A stretch of DNA of 64,000 bases. It comes from Aedes albopictus. Its lineage: Eukaryota > Arthropoda > Insecta > Diptera > Culicidae. This document shows positions 33,050-44,581 of this stretch, piece by piece. The notes under the pieces are model-generated. The model saw only the letters and a program-made list of their open reading frames with translations. It was not told the origin of the DNA and did no database searches. The translations under genes and the position numbers were made by a program. The DNA is taken from contig NC_085138.1 of NCBI RefSeq assembly GCF_035046485.1, positions 65,898,580 through 65,962,579 of the forward strand, read 5' to 3'. Position 1 is the stretch's first letter. Each line of letters begins with the position of its first letter.

Positions 33050-35270
33050 CTTCATGGATTCCTCCTGAAATTCTTTCGGGGCTTTCTCCTGATATTCTAT
33101 CGCGGATTTCTTCTGAAATTTCTTCGGGGTTTCCTCCTGGAAGTTCTTTGATGATTTCTCTTAGAATTCCTTCGGAGATTCCATCAGTGATTCCTTATGG
33201 AATTCCTTTAGGAGTCCTTCTGGAATTCCCTTGGGATTTCCTTCTGGAATTGCTTCAGTGATTTCTTCTAGAATTCCTTCAGGGATTCCTCTAGAAATTC
33301 CTTCGGAGGTTTTTCCTGGACTTCCTGTGGAAAGTCCTCTTGAAAATCCTTCGAGTATTCCGCTTGGAAATCCTTCGGAGATTCCTCCCAGAATTTCTTC
33401 AGGGGTTGCCCTTGGGATTCCTGCAGGGATTTCTCTTTTCATTTCTTCGGTGATTTCTCCAGGAATTTTTCCAGGAATATCGTCGGATATTCCTGCTGAA
33501 CCTGCTTCAGGGACTTCTCCTGGACTTTCTTCGGGGATTCCACCTGGAAATCCTGGAAGATTTCTCCTTAAATTCCTTCGGGGATTCTTTCTAGAGTTCC
33601 TTCGGGGATTTCTCCTGAGATTCCGTCGGGGATTCCTCTTCGATTTTTTTTTCGGAGATTTCTCCTGGAACTCTTTTAGGGTTTTCTCTTGGAATTCCTG
33701 CGGAAACTCCTCCTAGAATTATATCAGGGGTTTATAATGGAATGCCTACGAAGATTCCTCTTGGATATTTTTCGATGGCTCCTCCTAGAAATACTCGAAT
33801 TACTTCAAAAAAAAAATCTGGAATATCTTTGGGGATTCCTCCTGGACTACCTTCATCAAATCCTCCTGGTATTTTTTCGTGGATTCCTCCTGGAATTTCT
33901 CGGAATTTCCTTTGGTGATTCGTCTTAGATTTCCTTCGGAGATTCTTTATTTCATTTTTTTTAAATCCTCATGGAATCACTCCTCCTGGAATTCCTGCGG
34001 GGTTTCTTTCTTAGTTTTCTACGGTGGTTTCTCCTAGAATTCCTTTGGGATTTTCTCCTGGTATTCGAAGATTCTTCCTAGAGTTCCTTCGAGGATTCCT
34101 TCTTAAATTTCTCAGGAGATTCCACCTCCACGTTCTATGGGGATTCGTCTTGGATTTCCTTAGGAGTTTCCTCTTTGAGAAATCCGCTTGTGATTCCTTC
34201 GGAGATTCCTCCCGGAATTCCTTCAGAGGTGACCTCTGGGATTCCTGCAGGGATTTCTCCTGTAATTTCTTCGGGGGCTTCTTTCGCGGATTACTTCTGG
34301 AATTCCTTCGGGAATTTTTCATGGAATTCCTTTGGTGGTTTCTCTTCAATTTCTTCGGAGATTCCTTATGGAATTCTTTTGGAGATTCCTGCTGGGATTC
34401 CTCCAGGAGTCCTCCTGGAATTCCTGCAGGAATTTTTCCTGGAATTCCTTCGGTGATTCTTCCTAGAATTCTTTCTAAAATTTCTCTTGGAATTCCTTCG
34501 GAGTGGAATTCCTAGAGTAATTTCGGGGATTCTTTTAGAATTCCTTCGGGGGTTTCTTTTGAGGAGCTCTTCCTTCGACAATTCTTCCTAAAATTCCTTC
34601 GGAGATTTTCCCTGATATTTTGTCGGGAATTTCTTCTGGATTTCCTTCGGGATTCCATCTTGAAATTCCTATGGTGATTCCTCTTCATATTTCTTTGGAA
34701 TTCCTCCGGGGATTAGTCTTAGAATTCCTCCGGGGAGAATCCTAGAATTCCTCCTGATTCCTTCCTAGAATTCCTCCTGATTCCTTCCTAATGGAATTCT
34801 TTAGGAAATTCCTCCTAGTATTCTCTCAGGAAATCCTGCTGAAATTCCAACAGAGATTCTTTTTCAATATTTTTCGTTGATTCCTTCTCGAAATACTTTG
34901 GAGATTCTTGAAATTCTTTAGAAATACCCTTTAGAATTCCGTCGAAGAATCCTCCAGGAATTCCGTTGGAAATTCCTGCTTGAATTCATTTGGGAATCCT
35001 CCTGGAATTTCTTTAGAAGAATCGTCCTGGATTTCCTTCTGAAATTCATCGAAAATTTCAATCAGGGATTACTTCAGAATTTTCTGCAGAGATCTCTAAA
35101 AGAGATTCTTGAACCGCTAAAGATTCCTGCAGAAGTTCCTGCAGAGATTAGTCCAGAATTTTCTTCTTGAATTTCTTCAGGAGTTTCTTTCAGGCTCCTC
35201 CTAGAATTCCTTCTGTGATTCCTCCCTGAAATCATTTGGGGATTCCTTAGTGTAAATAGTGTGACTTTAT
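33050..35270. repeat. Degenerate 12/24-bp repeat array, second half
   Basis: Same motif class as 30480-32603 (GGAATTCCTTCGGGGATTCC variants), separated from it only by the solo LTR. Confidence 0.85.
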
Positions 35271-35855
35271 TATGAGGTTGATAGCTTCTGAAGATTCTGA
35301 GAAAACAAAACAAAAAACTGTAGCAAAATGAATATTTAATTGCCCTTCATTTGCAATGGATGAATGCAACATTCATTAGACTAAGGATTCCTTTCCAATT
35401 ATAAATATTTTCTATCCCGAACCTCGAAACAGCCGCGAGTACTTTGGCTTTCCAAACTAATATAGTGTTAAAGCAGTTAAAAATTTGAAAAAATGTAAAG
35501 AACGTAGAAATAAAATTGTACGTATCATTTCGGCTCATTTATGCCCTTCCCAACAAACATTTTAGCTGTACAGGAGTGGAACAAAAATGACTCTTGAGCA
35601 AACTTTAGTTAAAGAAACTGTTATTCAACTAATTTTGTTTCTTGGGATGTGGCGCCCTTCGAAGTAAATGAATAAGTAAAACAAATGTCGCAATAGGTCC
35701 AATCACGCAGTGACAGATCCGAACAGAAATAAAAAAGGTATTCATTCTAACGTAAATTTAATGTCATAAATGGTCATGAAAAGCTCAGACTACAAATTTT
35801 AGAGTGTAATGACAACTTCTTTGCTTTGCGAATGTTAAAATTATGGTCAAATTTT
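35271..35855. other. AT-rich right flank inside hAT-like element 1
   Basis: No coding frame. A weak inverted pair TCCCAACAAACATTTT / AATTTTGTTTCTTGGGA at about 35549-35657 may be another small MITE. Confidence 0.4.
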
Positions 35856-36623
35856 GGTCACGCCGATTCACGCCGCCGCCGCCGCCGCCGAAAGCTGCCA
35901 CCGGCGTCACGCCGATGACGCCGCCGCCGCCGGTCAAAAATGGCCCTGACGCCGCCGTCGAGCAAAATATAGTCGGCGCACAGGTCTAGGTGGACTAGCA
36001 GAAGTCCGCAGTGATATCACCACAAACATTCTGTGCCTGCGAGATTGCTTCATCCACACGTATGTTGGTCGGTTCGCTGTTTGAATACAATAGGCTTCCA
36101 ACGCCAGATCTGTTGCCATCATCGATCAAACTGACCATCATCAAGGGACCGATCAATAGCCGAACTGATAACGGCGATAAGAGAGTGAGATCCTCGCTCT
36201 CGTGCAATCATCCTTCTGGCTACCTACAGTCGCAGTTGTTCAAGAACGAATGGTCAGTCGAATTTGGATCGCCGGTGAAACTACTGGGCACTGAGCCCAC
36301 GCACGAATTTTAACTTGTTTAGTTTTAAGTGGAAATATAGTTCTAAGTAATGTGTGTTTTAATAAATGTGTTTTAAATGTATCAAGTGTCATCAACCTAG
36401 CCCGCGAGTGTTTAATTAATTAGACCGGGACCCCCAGTGCATGCCATACCCCTAATTGGACCCTGGAACTACGAGCTTCAGGACTGGTCATAGACTATTG
36501 GATTTGGTCTCCTTTGGATCCCGTTTCAATCCCACCATTTGGTCGATGTCGGACCTGGTCTAACCACTGCTGTATCATCCACTATCGAAGTCGAGGAATA
36601 AGGACTGCCAGGTTCGTACATTG

Positions 36624-36641
36624 TGGTCCTTCGAGCCGGAT
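36624..36641 (+). promoter_or_regulatory. Primer binding site matching tRNA-Tyr
   Basis: TGGTCCTTCGAGCCGGAT lies three bases after the LTR end. It is complementary to the 3' end of insect tRNA-Tyr as I remember it, including the CCA tail. It would prime minus-strand DNA synthesis. Confidence 0.8.
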
Positions 36642-38040
36642 CGGGACCAGTGAAGGATCAACTGAAGCTCGGATTGGATATCGTCGACACGGGCTCGACG
36701 TAGGGACGCTGTTTGGTGCCATTTTGCTAGTCATATGTTGAATGCTGCGGCTGCGATTGTTGTTGTGGAAGAAAGGATCGACTGCGACAAAGGATCAATG
36801 TGTTCAAAGGAATAAAGGATATCCACCATCATCCTTTTGGAATCAGCACTGCTTGGCTTGGACATTTGCTGCGCGGTATTTTCTGTCCGGTTAGTGAAGA
36901 CCGCTTACTATATGTCCAGCCGATACTAGGCTACTATCGCATCCTAACACCTGTGTTTTCCACAAATCTGCATGCACGATACCACCGAGATTCGGACTTC
37001 TCGGAAATTTCTTGGATACTGGTTCCCATCGTGTGGCTGGAATTGGACACGTTTACCATTCACTGCCATTTGGATTGCATGGTTCCAAGTGCAGGAGGAC
37101 AACAACTTAAGCATTACTACTTCGCCGGAGGACACTCACTGGACAAGAGCCGAAACTTGTCTCACAGGTAAATGTTAAAGAACGAGTATATGTCCAGTCG
37201 AAGTGTGCCCTTTATTATACTTACACCCGAATTTCGACCATTTTCTGGATTACTCGAAACGGAGCCCATCCGGACAGGACCGTCGGGAGACTTCGGACAC
37301 GGCCTTGCATTTTGTGGCGCTGTGTGAACGACGAGACCATTTGTGCCAACAGGGTGCCATTTCATCTCCTAGGAAGATCGCCTCGGTGGTGATTCATTCA
37401 TTGCCTGACCCGCCATTCATCGATTGGAATCCATTCATCTGGTGGACGACACCGATCATCACGGAAGGATCGATACTACCATCGGGGTACGTGTGGACGA
37501 GAAGAGGCAGCGTCAACGAATATTTGTCCAGGTAAATACACTTTATTATAGTATATGTTGCCGAAGCTAGGCGTACAGTAAATACACCTGTTGATCGAAA
37601 TTCGTATCCTCTTCGACTCCTTATTTATACACGTGAGCCCTGTGGACCCGACTGGGTCTGTTGAACGTCTTTCGTGAACGTTGATCATCCGCTTTGGACA
37701 TTTGAGTGAATTGCACGCTGGACTTGCACCGCTGTTGGTTGTCTGGGTAAGCCACCACAGTATATGTCCAGCCGTGGCATTTATTTTGAATACTACATCG
37801 TATCTCCCTCCTTTTCATTCCTCTACTTATCGTTGATTGCTGAGACGAACTGGTTGACGTTGAGAAATCACATTGCACTAATCGTGATTAGCTAATTGGA
37901 TTGTCGATTATCGTTGGGCGGAACCGCCTGTTTTGTCAGGTTAGTGAACACGACAGTATATGCCAGCCAAGCTAGGCGTATACGCGGAATATTACACCAC
38001 CATCTCTCCATTCTGTTGCCGGTGATTTGTGACGTCAACT
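36642..38040 (+). promoter_or_regulatory. Long BEL leader with five splice-donor-like cassettes
   Basis: A 1.4-kb untranslated leader. Five times a 5' splice-site-like string occurs: GGTTAGTGA 36889, AGGTAAATG 37166, AGGTAAATA 37530, GGGTAAGCC 37745 and AGGTTAGTGA 37938. Each is followed within about 30 bases by TATATGTCCAGCC or a variant, and in three cases by GCTAGGCGTA or a TTTATTAT block. The surrounding cassette is only loosely conserved and spaced 190-365 bases apart. It may be a tandemly amplified regulatory or splicing unit. No long frame. Confidence 0.6.
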
Positions 38041-39264
38041 ATGCCGCCTGCTGGATCATCCACTAAGAAAGTTTCGCTGAAGCAACTAACTGCAAGGCTT
38101 GCGGGAACACAGTCCTCACTTCAGGACATTTTGGAATTCATTGAGGATTTCAAGGAGGATACGAAGCTTTCTCAAGTGGAGATTCGTCTGGAGAAATTGG
38201 AAGAGATATGGGAGAAATTTTCCGAGACGTTAGTTGAGATTAAATCTCACGACGATTATAACGGGGAGGAGACTTATGACAAGGAAAGGCGGGAGTTCAA
38301 CAATCATTATGAGGCGAAATCTTTCCTTGTGGATCAAGTTAAGGAGTTAAAGGAACCATCGTCGTTAGACCAAAGTGTGAGAGCTGTCGATGCTTCAATG
38401 CATGGCGTGCTCGATAATGTGCGCTTGCCACAAATCAAGCTTCAAAGCTTCAATGGAGATATCGACGAGTGGTTAGGCTTCCGGGACCTGTTCACCTCTC
38501 TTATACATTGGAAGCCTGATCTCCCGGAAGTGGAAAAAATCCACTACTTAAAGGGTTGTCTTCAAGGAGAACCACGGAGCCTGATCGATCCATTGAAGAT
38601 AACCAAGGCAAACTACCAGGTAGCATGGGATATGCTACTGAAGCGTTATAACAACAGTAAGCAATTGAAGAAGAGGCAAATCCAGTCACTGCTGTCGTTG
38701 CCTACGCTCTCCAAGGAATCCGTCGGGGAATTGCACACACTTTTGGAAAGCTTTGAGCGGATAGTGCAAACCCTCGATCTGGTAATCCAGCCAGCCGAGT
38801 ATAAGGATTTACTGCTGGTGAACATCCTCACGTCACGCTTGGATCCAGTGACACGTAGGGGATGGGAAGAGTTTTCTTCGTCAAAGGAAAACGATTCTCT
38901 AGATGAACTCAGGGAGTTCCTCAATCGGCGAGTGCACGTACTGGAGTCACTGCCACCCAAATCTATGGACACTAGGGGTGTCCATCAGCCTCCACCACAG
39001 CCGAAGCAGAAATCATCCTTCACAAGGACTAGCTTCACAACATCGCAAGCATCGGGGATGCGTTGCGTATGCTGTTCGGAAAATCATCCGCTATTCCAAT
39101 GCAGCACATTCCAACGGTTATCGGTTTCAGACAGGGACGGCCTGCTGAGAACTCATTCCCTCTGCCGAAACTGTCTCAGGTCGGGACATCAGGCTCGGGA
39201 ATGCCAATCAAAGTACTCGTGCAGGCATTGCAAGGGTCGCCATTATTCCATGGTCTGCTTCTAG
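38041..39264 (+). CDS. gag: BEL gag
   Basis: 407 residues, structural capsid and nucleocapsid protein that packages element RNA in cytoplasmic particles. The start chosen is the ATG at 38041; the in-frame GTG at 38029 is not needed. A helical N-terminal part (residues about 20-110) precedes the retroelement gag region with LPQIKLQSFNGDIDEWLGF. The C-terminal nucleocapsid has CVCCSENHPLFQC and a canonical zinc knuckle CRNCLRSGHQAREC (Cys-X2-Cys-X4-His-X4-Cys). The frame ends at a TAG (39262-39264), and pol continues in the same frame directly after it. BEL gag and pol are usually one polyprotein, so the TAG is either a suppressible stop or a recent mutation. Confidence 0.88.
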   Translation: MPPAGSSTKKVSLKQLTARLAGTQSSLQDILEFIEDFKEDTKLSQVEIRLEKLEEIWEKFSETLVEIKSHDDYNGEETYDKERREFNNHYEAKSFLVDQVKELKEPSSLDQSVRAVDASMHGVLDNVRLPQIKLQSFNGDIDEWLGFRDLFTSLIHWKPDLPEVEKIHYLKGCLQGEPRSLIDPLKITKANYQVAWDMLLKRYNNSKQLKKRQIQSLLSLPTLSKESVGELHTLLESFERIVQTLDLVIQPAEYKDLLLVNILTSRLDPVTRRGWEEFSSSKENDSLDELREFLNRRVHVLESLPPKSMDTRGVHQPPPQPKQKSSFTRTSFTTSQASGMRCVCCSENHPLFQCSTFQRLSVSDRDGLLRTHSLCRNCLRSGHQARECQSKYSCRHCKGRHYSMVCF

Positions 39265-41313
39265 TCAGAAAGGAGTGGTGGAAATAAGGTTTCCACAGTT
39301 GCAAAGGGCAACAATCTATCCTCCGACAAGGAATCACAAGGAACTTCGCAACCCAGCTCCTCTCAAGTGGCCAATGCGGCGGCCACTGATACAACGGTAT
39401 CAAATGCAGCGCACCAATACTCTTCGCAAGTACTCCTTGCAACAGCGATCGTCGTGATGGTGGACGACGACGGCAATCGGCATCCAGCTCGTGCCCTCTT
39501 GGACTCTGGCTCCGAGAGCAATTTCATAACCGAACGGTTGTGCCAACGGATGAGAGTGACCCGAGATAAGGTGGACATCTCGGTTCTAGGCATCGGACAA
39601 GCTTCAACAAGGGTTAAGCAACGAATCCGAGCGGTGGTACGCTCGCGATTATCTCCGTTTTCGCGGGAATTGGATTTCCTCATTCTACCCAAGGTGACTG
39701 TTAACCTTCCGACAACCTCGGTCAATATTGATGGTTGGGTCATTCCAAGCGGGATCGAACTGGCAGATCCGGCATTTTTTGAATCGAAGGGAGTGGACAT
39801 CGTACTCGGCATTGAGTCGTTCTTCGACTTTTTCGAAACAGGCAGGCGAATCTCATTAGGCGAAGGGTTACCAACCCTCAACGACTCGGTATTCGGATGG
39901 GTCGTTTGTGGAGGCACATCTACTTCCGTCAACTCCCTGCAAATCAGTTGCAACACTTCATCATCCGGAAGGCTGGACCTACTATTGGAGCGGTTTTGGG
40001 AGTGTGAAGAACTAGAATCGGAAAGAGCACTTTCTCCAGAGGAGCGGCGCTGTGAAGAGCTCTACCAGCAAACAGTTCGTCGAGAACAGGATGGTCGGTA
40101 CACCGTCGCCCTCCCGAAACACAACGAAACACCTCTACACTTGGGCGAGTCCCGAGAGATTGCATTTCGTCGGCTTCAGGGAACGGAACGTAGGCTGGCG
40201 AGGGATGCCAGTTTGCGAGAGCAATACGTCGCGTTTATGGACGAGTACCTCGCGATGGGACACATGCGGAAGGTCGACCAAACTACTCAGGAGACGATCC
40301 AACGATGCTATTTGCCGCATCATCCGGTGGTCAAGGAGGCAAGCATCACCACTAAGGTACGAGTAGTGTTCGATGCTTCCTGTAAAACGGCATCAGGAGT
40401 GTCGTTGAACGATGTTTTACTGGTGGGGCCAGTGATTCAGGAGGATCTAAGGTCAATTGTTCTACGGTGTCGCACACGCCAAATCATGCTGGTATCAGAC
40501 GTGGAAAAAATGTTCCGCCACATCTACATCTGCGAAGAGGATCGACCGCTTCAATGTATCCTGTGGAGATCTTCGCCGATAGAAGAGGTTGGCGTGTATG
40601 AGCTGAACACCGTTACATACGGTACCAAACCAGCTCCCTTTTTGGCTACAAGGACGGTTAAGCAACTGGTGGAAGATGAAGCAACACAGTATCCCATGGC
40701 AGCACAAGCAGCTAGCGAGGACGTTTACATGGACGACGTCATCACGGGAGCGGACGACGTCGAAACGGCACTGATTCTCCGAGAACAACTTGACCACATG
40801 ATGTCTAGAGGAGGTTTCCGGTTGAGAAAGTGGGCGTCCAACTGCTCCAAGGTATTGGAGGGCGTACCAGCAGAAGACCTTGCCATTAAACAAACAGCAG
40901 AAATCAATTTTGGGACCGATCCGTCCGTAAAAACACTTGGTCTGACCTGGGTGCCCAAAACCGATGAATTGAAATTCCAATTCGAAATCCCTGCGTTAGA
41001 GGAGTCAGAGAAACTCACTAAACGTCGTGTTTTGTCCATCATTGCAACACTTTTTGACCCTTTGGGGCTACTAGGAGCTGCTATTACCACTGCAAAGATT
41101 TTTATGCAGCAACTCTGGTCGATTCAGGACGAGAAAGGTCAAAAACTCGACTGGGATAAGCCACTTCCTCCCACGGTGGGTGAGACATGGCTTAAACTGC
41201 GTACCCAACTATCAGCGTTCAACCAAATCAAGATCGGCCGTTGCGTTATCGTTCCTGGAGCGGTTTCTGTGGAAATACACTGTTTCTCAGACGCCTCGGA
41301 GAAGGCCTTTGGT
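39265..41313 (+). CDS. pol: BEL pol, segment 1: protease and reverse transcriptase
   Basis: In frame with gag after the TAG. The first in-frame ATG is only at 39457, inside the protease, so independent initiation would lose part of the enzyme. The aspartic protease active site is ALLDSGSESNFIT (about 39493-39531). The RT shows VVFDASCKT, VLLVGPVIQEDL, MLVSDVEKMFRHI (first Asp), NTVTYGTKPAPFLATR and YMDDVITGADD (catalytic pair), followed by the connection and the start of RNase H (HCFSDASEKAFG). It is cut at 41313 by a TIR element with a CTTTGGT duplication; the frame resumes at 44582 without loss. All catalytic residues are present. Confidence 0.88.
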
Positions 41314-41572
41314 CACATAACATAAGTGGAACTACTAAGGAAAATGAGGATGAAAAGCTGGTTCTTTTTACTTCGAAAAGAATAGGTATAACTGGTATAC
41401 AGCACACCGTTCTGTCATCGATATTCGTGAACAAAAACTGGCATGACAACTCTCAATGATTTGCAGCTGGTATAAAACTGTGAAGTCTGGCTAATCCGAT
41501 ATTGAACACTTGTGAGACAAAATTTAAAAAAAAATCTCTTGAATTAATTACAATCGTCTTGACATCCCGCTT

Positions 41573-41797
41573 CAACAATGCATCAAAACTTCAAAAGCAC
41601 AAATCTCAAGAAACAAGCTTCACACAACAAAGCATTTTATTATTCTGTTCTTGCTCACTTGTAATAAGCTTAAAATAAAAATATTAGGTGCGCTGGTTTT
41701 ACTAACGAAAAGATTTGTGCCCTCGAAATCGTGAGTAGGTACCAAAGTCGGCCATAGTGGCGGCCATTTTGGGATTCTAACAAGTCTGTCCTTAATC
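41573..41797 (+). repeat. Direct repeat, left copy
   Basis: About 225 bases, from TTGACATCCCGCTTCAACAA to TAACAAGTCTGTCCTTAAT, recur at 42490-42732 with scattered changes. The copies include TTTATTATTCTGTTCTTGCT and GTGGCGGCCAT. Confidence 0.8.
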
Positions 41798-41982
41798 AAC
41801 AGATTTCTGACGAATACAGTTTTTTTTATTAAGCGGTGCTGTATGGCTCGTTAAAGTGAAAATGACAAAAGTAAAACTTAATTAGACAGGTCACCCAAAC
41901 AGTGTAATTTATCCCTTTTGTAAATTATTTATGTAACAAACTGAGGCTAGCTTGAGATTCTAGTTTTGTAACGAGCTCTTTT

Positions 41983-42245
41983 ATATCTCGCGTTTAGTAT
42001 CATACGGGCGTAACTACAATGATCGATTTCTATTAATCGATTTTCTCTTTGAATTATTCCGGGCAACACGATCAATATTCGGATGATATTTCATTGTGTT
42101 TCGATAAAGGACGACTAGGACTAGCATCTAAAACAACGAAAACAACCGAAAATGATTTGCCGACCAAATTATTAACCAAAGAGAAAATCGATGAAGAGAA
42201 ATCGATCATTGTAGATACGCCCGTATGATACTAAGCGCGAGATAT
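41983..42245. mobile_element. 263-bp palindromic MITE between the direct repeats
   Basis: Ends ATATCTCGCGTTTAGTATCA and the mirror GATACTAAGCGCGAGATAT. The arms continue with ATACGGGCGTA and TGATCGATTTCT on both sides. No target duplication could be read because the tips are part of the palindrome. Confidence 0.7.
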
Positions 42246-42489
42246 TGGTCTTGTTTCTGTGAAAACTGTCAGGTTTTTCAATTCTAATAAATCTAATGCA
42301 CTGTTTGAAGACTTGTCCGTTTCTTCGGTGACCAGTAGAAAACATGATTTTAAAAGCACTTTTACAGCGACAGGTCGAACGGGACAGAAGACAAAATGAA
42401 AAAATGGAAATTACCTTATTTTCAAAGATCGATAATATTTCCATGAATGAAAAAAGTCTACGAGTTTGATCCCGCTTTTAAGGACAAAC

Positions 42490-42732
42490 GTCTTGAAATC
42501 CCGGTTCAACAATGCATCAAAACTTCAGACGCACAAATCTCAAAAAGCAAGCTTCAAACAACAATGCATTTTATTATTCTGTTCTTGCTCACTCGTAATA
42601 AGCTTAAAATAAGAAGCTCAGGTGCGCTGGTTTTGTTTACTAAGAGATTTGTGCCCTCAAAATCGTGAGTGGGTGCCAAAGTGGGCCATTGTGGCGGCCA
42701 TATTGGGATTCTAACAAGTCTGTCCTTAATCT
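42490..42732 (+). repeat. Direct repeat, right copy
   Basis: Second copy of 41573-41797; it ends in the same TAACAAGTCTGTCCTTAAT. The slightly longer length comes from small insertions (TTTGTTTACTAAG against TTTTACTAACG). Confidence 0.8.
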
Positions 42733-44120
42733 GCACACTAAGATCTCGATCTTGAGCTCGGATTTTTTGAACTGAGTTATAACTTAAACTTTACTATCGG
42801 GATTGACTACCGATTATCAAGAATTCAACAGCTGAGCTGGCTCGACAATTTAGCTCTTTACAATAACTTAGTAAATGAAGTCATCGAGCGAACCAAGCTT
42901 AATTTGCTGTTATTTTCACACTACGCGCGTTCGTTGCTATCGAGGTTGATATGCCCGAAAAACCGGATTCGTGCGGCGATACTGTGCGTTATACTAGTTT
43001 GACGTCTGCGACAACGGCGACAACAAAGCACGCACGAGGTGGCTACTCAGCAGTCGTGCGAGGGGCGACTGAAAGCAAAAAAAGCTTGAAGCGGTGATAA
43101 TATTTTGACATAAATAAAAATTCGTATATTTTAATCATTTTTAGATTGAGTTTTGCCACCGCTAGCAAAAATAACATTGAACGCACTCCTTCTGTTGGTG
43201 CAATGAATACATGGTTCGTTCAGCTGCTAAATGCTATGCAATCTGACGTTTGAATATTTATTTTATCTCTTCGAAGATTTACTCGAAAGTTTACCAACGA
43301 ATGAAAAATGCAATACATACTTTTTTTTATTTCATTGCGGATAAGAGGCGGAAAAGTGTTGCACTTGTAAAGAAGATCGTTTAGTACAACATGAAAAAAA
43401 AATCAATGTGCGTTATAATCGATTTTTTTGACATTCCGATTTATCTATTGTGTAGATGATGCAGCATAAACGAAAATGTTTATGTAGCCCGATGCTTGTA
43501 TATAAATACCCAAAGTAAAAAATGTTAACATATTTAATATTTTTTTTCAACATGTTCAGATGTTGGGACCCCTCGTATATAACTGCTCAAGGCATACATT
43601 TAAAAATATCCTAAACTACTAAAGGATGAAAGTGAAATAATAACTGACAGAAACTCGATGTGAATTTTATATTTAACGGATTTCTTATATGAAATGTATT
43701 ATTACAGATACACAGACTTACAAAAAATACGGAAGATTGCTCGCCGGAGGCATAGCAAGACCTCCTCAAATAAATCACTTAAATTGTTCGGAAGTACCCA
43801 CCGGATCTAAGCGTATCTGAAAAAGAATTAAATGTTTTTTCCAAAAAGTGATTGTTCTCTACGATGCGGAAATCGATAAGAAAAAGTGAAAAAAGTGCAG
43901 TTTGCCTATGCTGCGCCATGGCACTTCGGCGCTGTCCATAAACTACGTAGACTTTTGTTCGGCCATCTCAGAATCTGCCGTTTAGTCTGGGTTGAAGAGA
44001 AGTGTTTCGTCAACACAGTTGAAGCACCAGATAGCATGAAAACAAAAAGAGAGTGAGAGAGATGCGGATACAAAATGCATAAATAATAGAATTTCCGTGT
44101 ATACTTTTATTTCTGAGTGA
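42733..44120. other. AT-rich interior of the TIR element
   Basis: No transposase-like or other recognisable frame. At 43931-43977 the end of a GGGCC-family MITE appears (CTGTCCATAAACTACGTAG, then TTCGGCCATCTCAGA) without its partner arm. Confidence 0.55.
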
Positions 44121-44581
44121 ACGATCAGTGTGATACTTTGTTTACAATTCACCTGCTCGAGCGGGAGACTCAAGCTTGACAGCCTATCTTATGCCGTTTT
44201 TTTTTTGTTTCAGTTCCAACCTGGTTTGGAACTGGATGAGTTAACGGTTGCAACCCTAACACAACTTAGGTTCCATTGTGTTGCACATTTGTTTGACTTT
44301 ATTAGTTTTAGTATTTTCCGCCAGTCCAGTTTTAATCCAGGTTAAAAAATAAATAAAACGGCATTAATTAATGCGCACCACGAAAGGAAGAAAAAAAACC
44401 TGCCAGTAGTGAACATGCACAATTAAACATGATACATATTGAATCCTTAGATTCTTTTTAAATGTTAAGCTCGTAACTAGTATAATGGTTTTGACATTTC
44501 GATGTTCCTTATACCATACTCAAATCCCACACTGGGTACAACTTTCTGAGCGCGAGTTCCACTTATGTTATGTGCTTTGGT

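Larger units (their letters stand above)
30240..35988. mobile_element. Giant hAT-like non-autonomous element 1 (5.75 kb)
   Basis: Ends TAGACCTGTGCGCCG and its exact reverse complement, flanked by the 8-bp duplication GGTGGACT (30232-30239, 35989-35996). An 8-bp duplication with short TIRs fits hAT. Both subterminal regions (30248-30360 and 35860-35975) are packed with CGCCGCCG runs. The interior is almost entirely degenerate 12-bp-unit repeats (30480-35270) plus a solo LTR (32609-33044) and a LINE tail (31225-31434). No transposase frame is visible. Confidence 0.8.
30182..36620 (+). repeat. BEL 5' LTR, split by a 5.7-kb element
   Basis: Begins TGTCTGCGACCAAGG and ends AGGTTCGTACA; 58 bp plus 624 bp make 682 bp once the insert 30240-35988 and one 8-bp duplication are removed. 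The 3' LTR gives the same 682. One difference seen by eye is AATACC against AACACC near the left end. AATAAATG near 36361 may be the polyadenylation signal. LTRs supply promoter and terminator; a disrupted U3 would probably silence this copy. Confidence 0.85.
41314..44574. mobile_element. 3.26-kb TIR element in pol, CTTTGGT duplication
   Basis: Left end CACATAACATAAGTGGAAC and right end its exact reverse complement, flanked by CTTTGGT (41307-41313, 44575-44581). Removal restores the pol frame. No transposase-like frame was recognised. The interior has a direct repeat pair (41573-41797 and 42490-42732), a palindromic MITE (41983-42245), and a piece of a GGGCC-family MITE (43931-43977). A second copy of the right terminus lies at 55466-55614. 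Superfamily open; a 7- or 8-bp duplication would allow hAT or similar. Confidence 0.78.

Noticed and set aside
33231..33716. Long frame rich in Gly-Ile-Pro-Ser, like a silk or collagen-type protein
   Set aside because: It arises from the 12-bp repeat period; several frames and both strands are open at once and the units drift freely with stops just outside.
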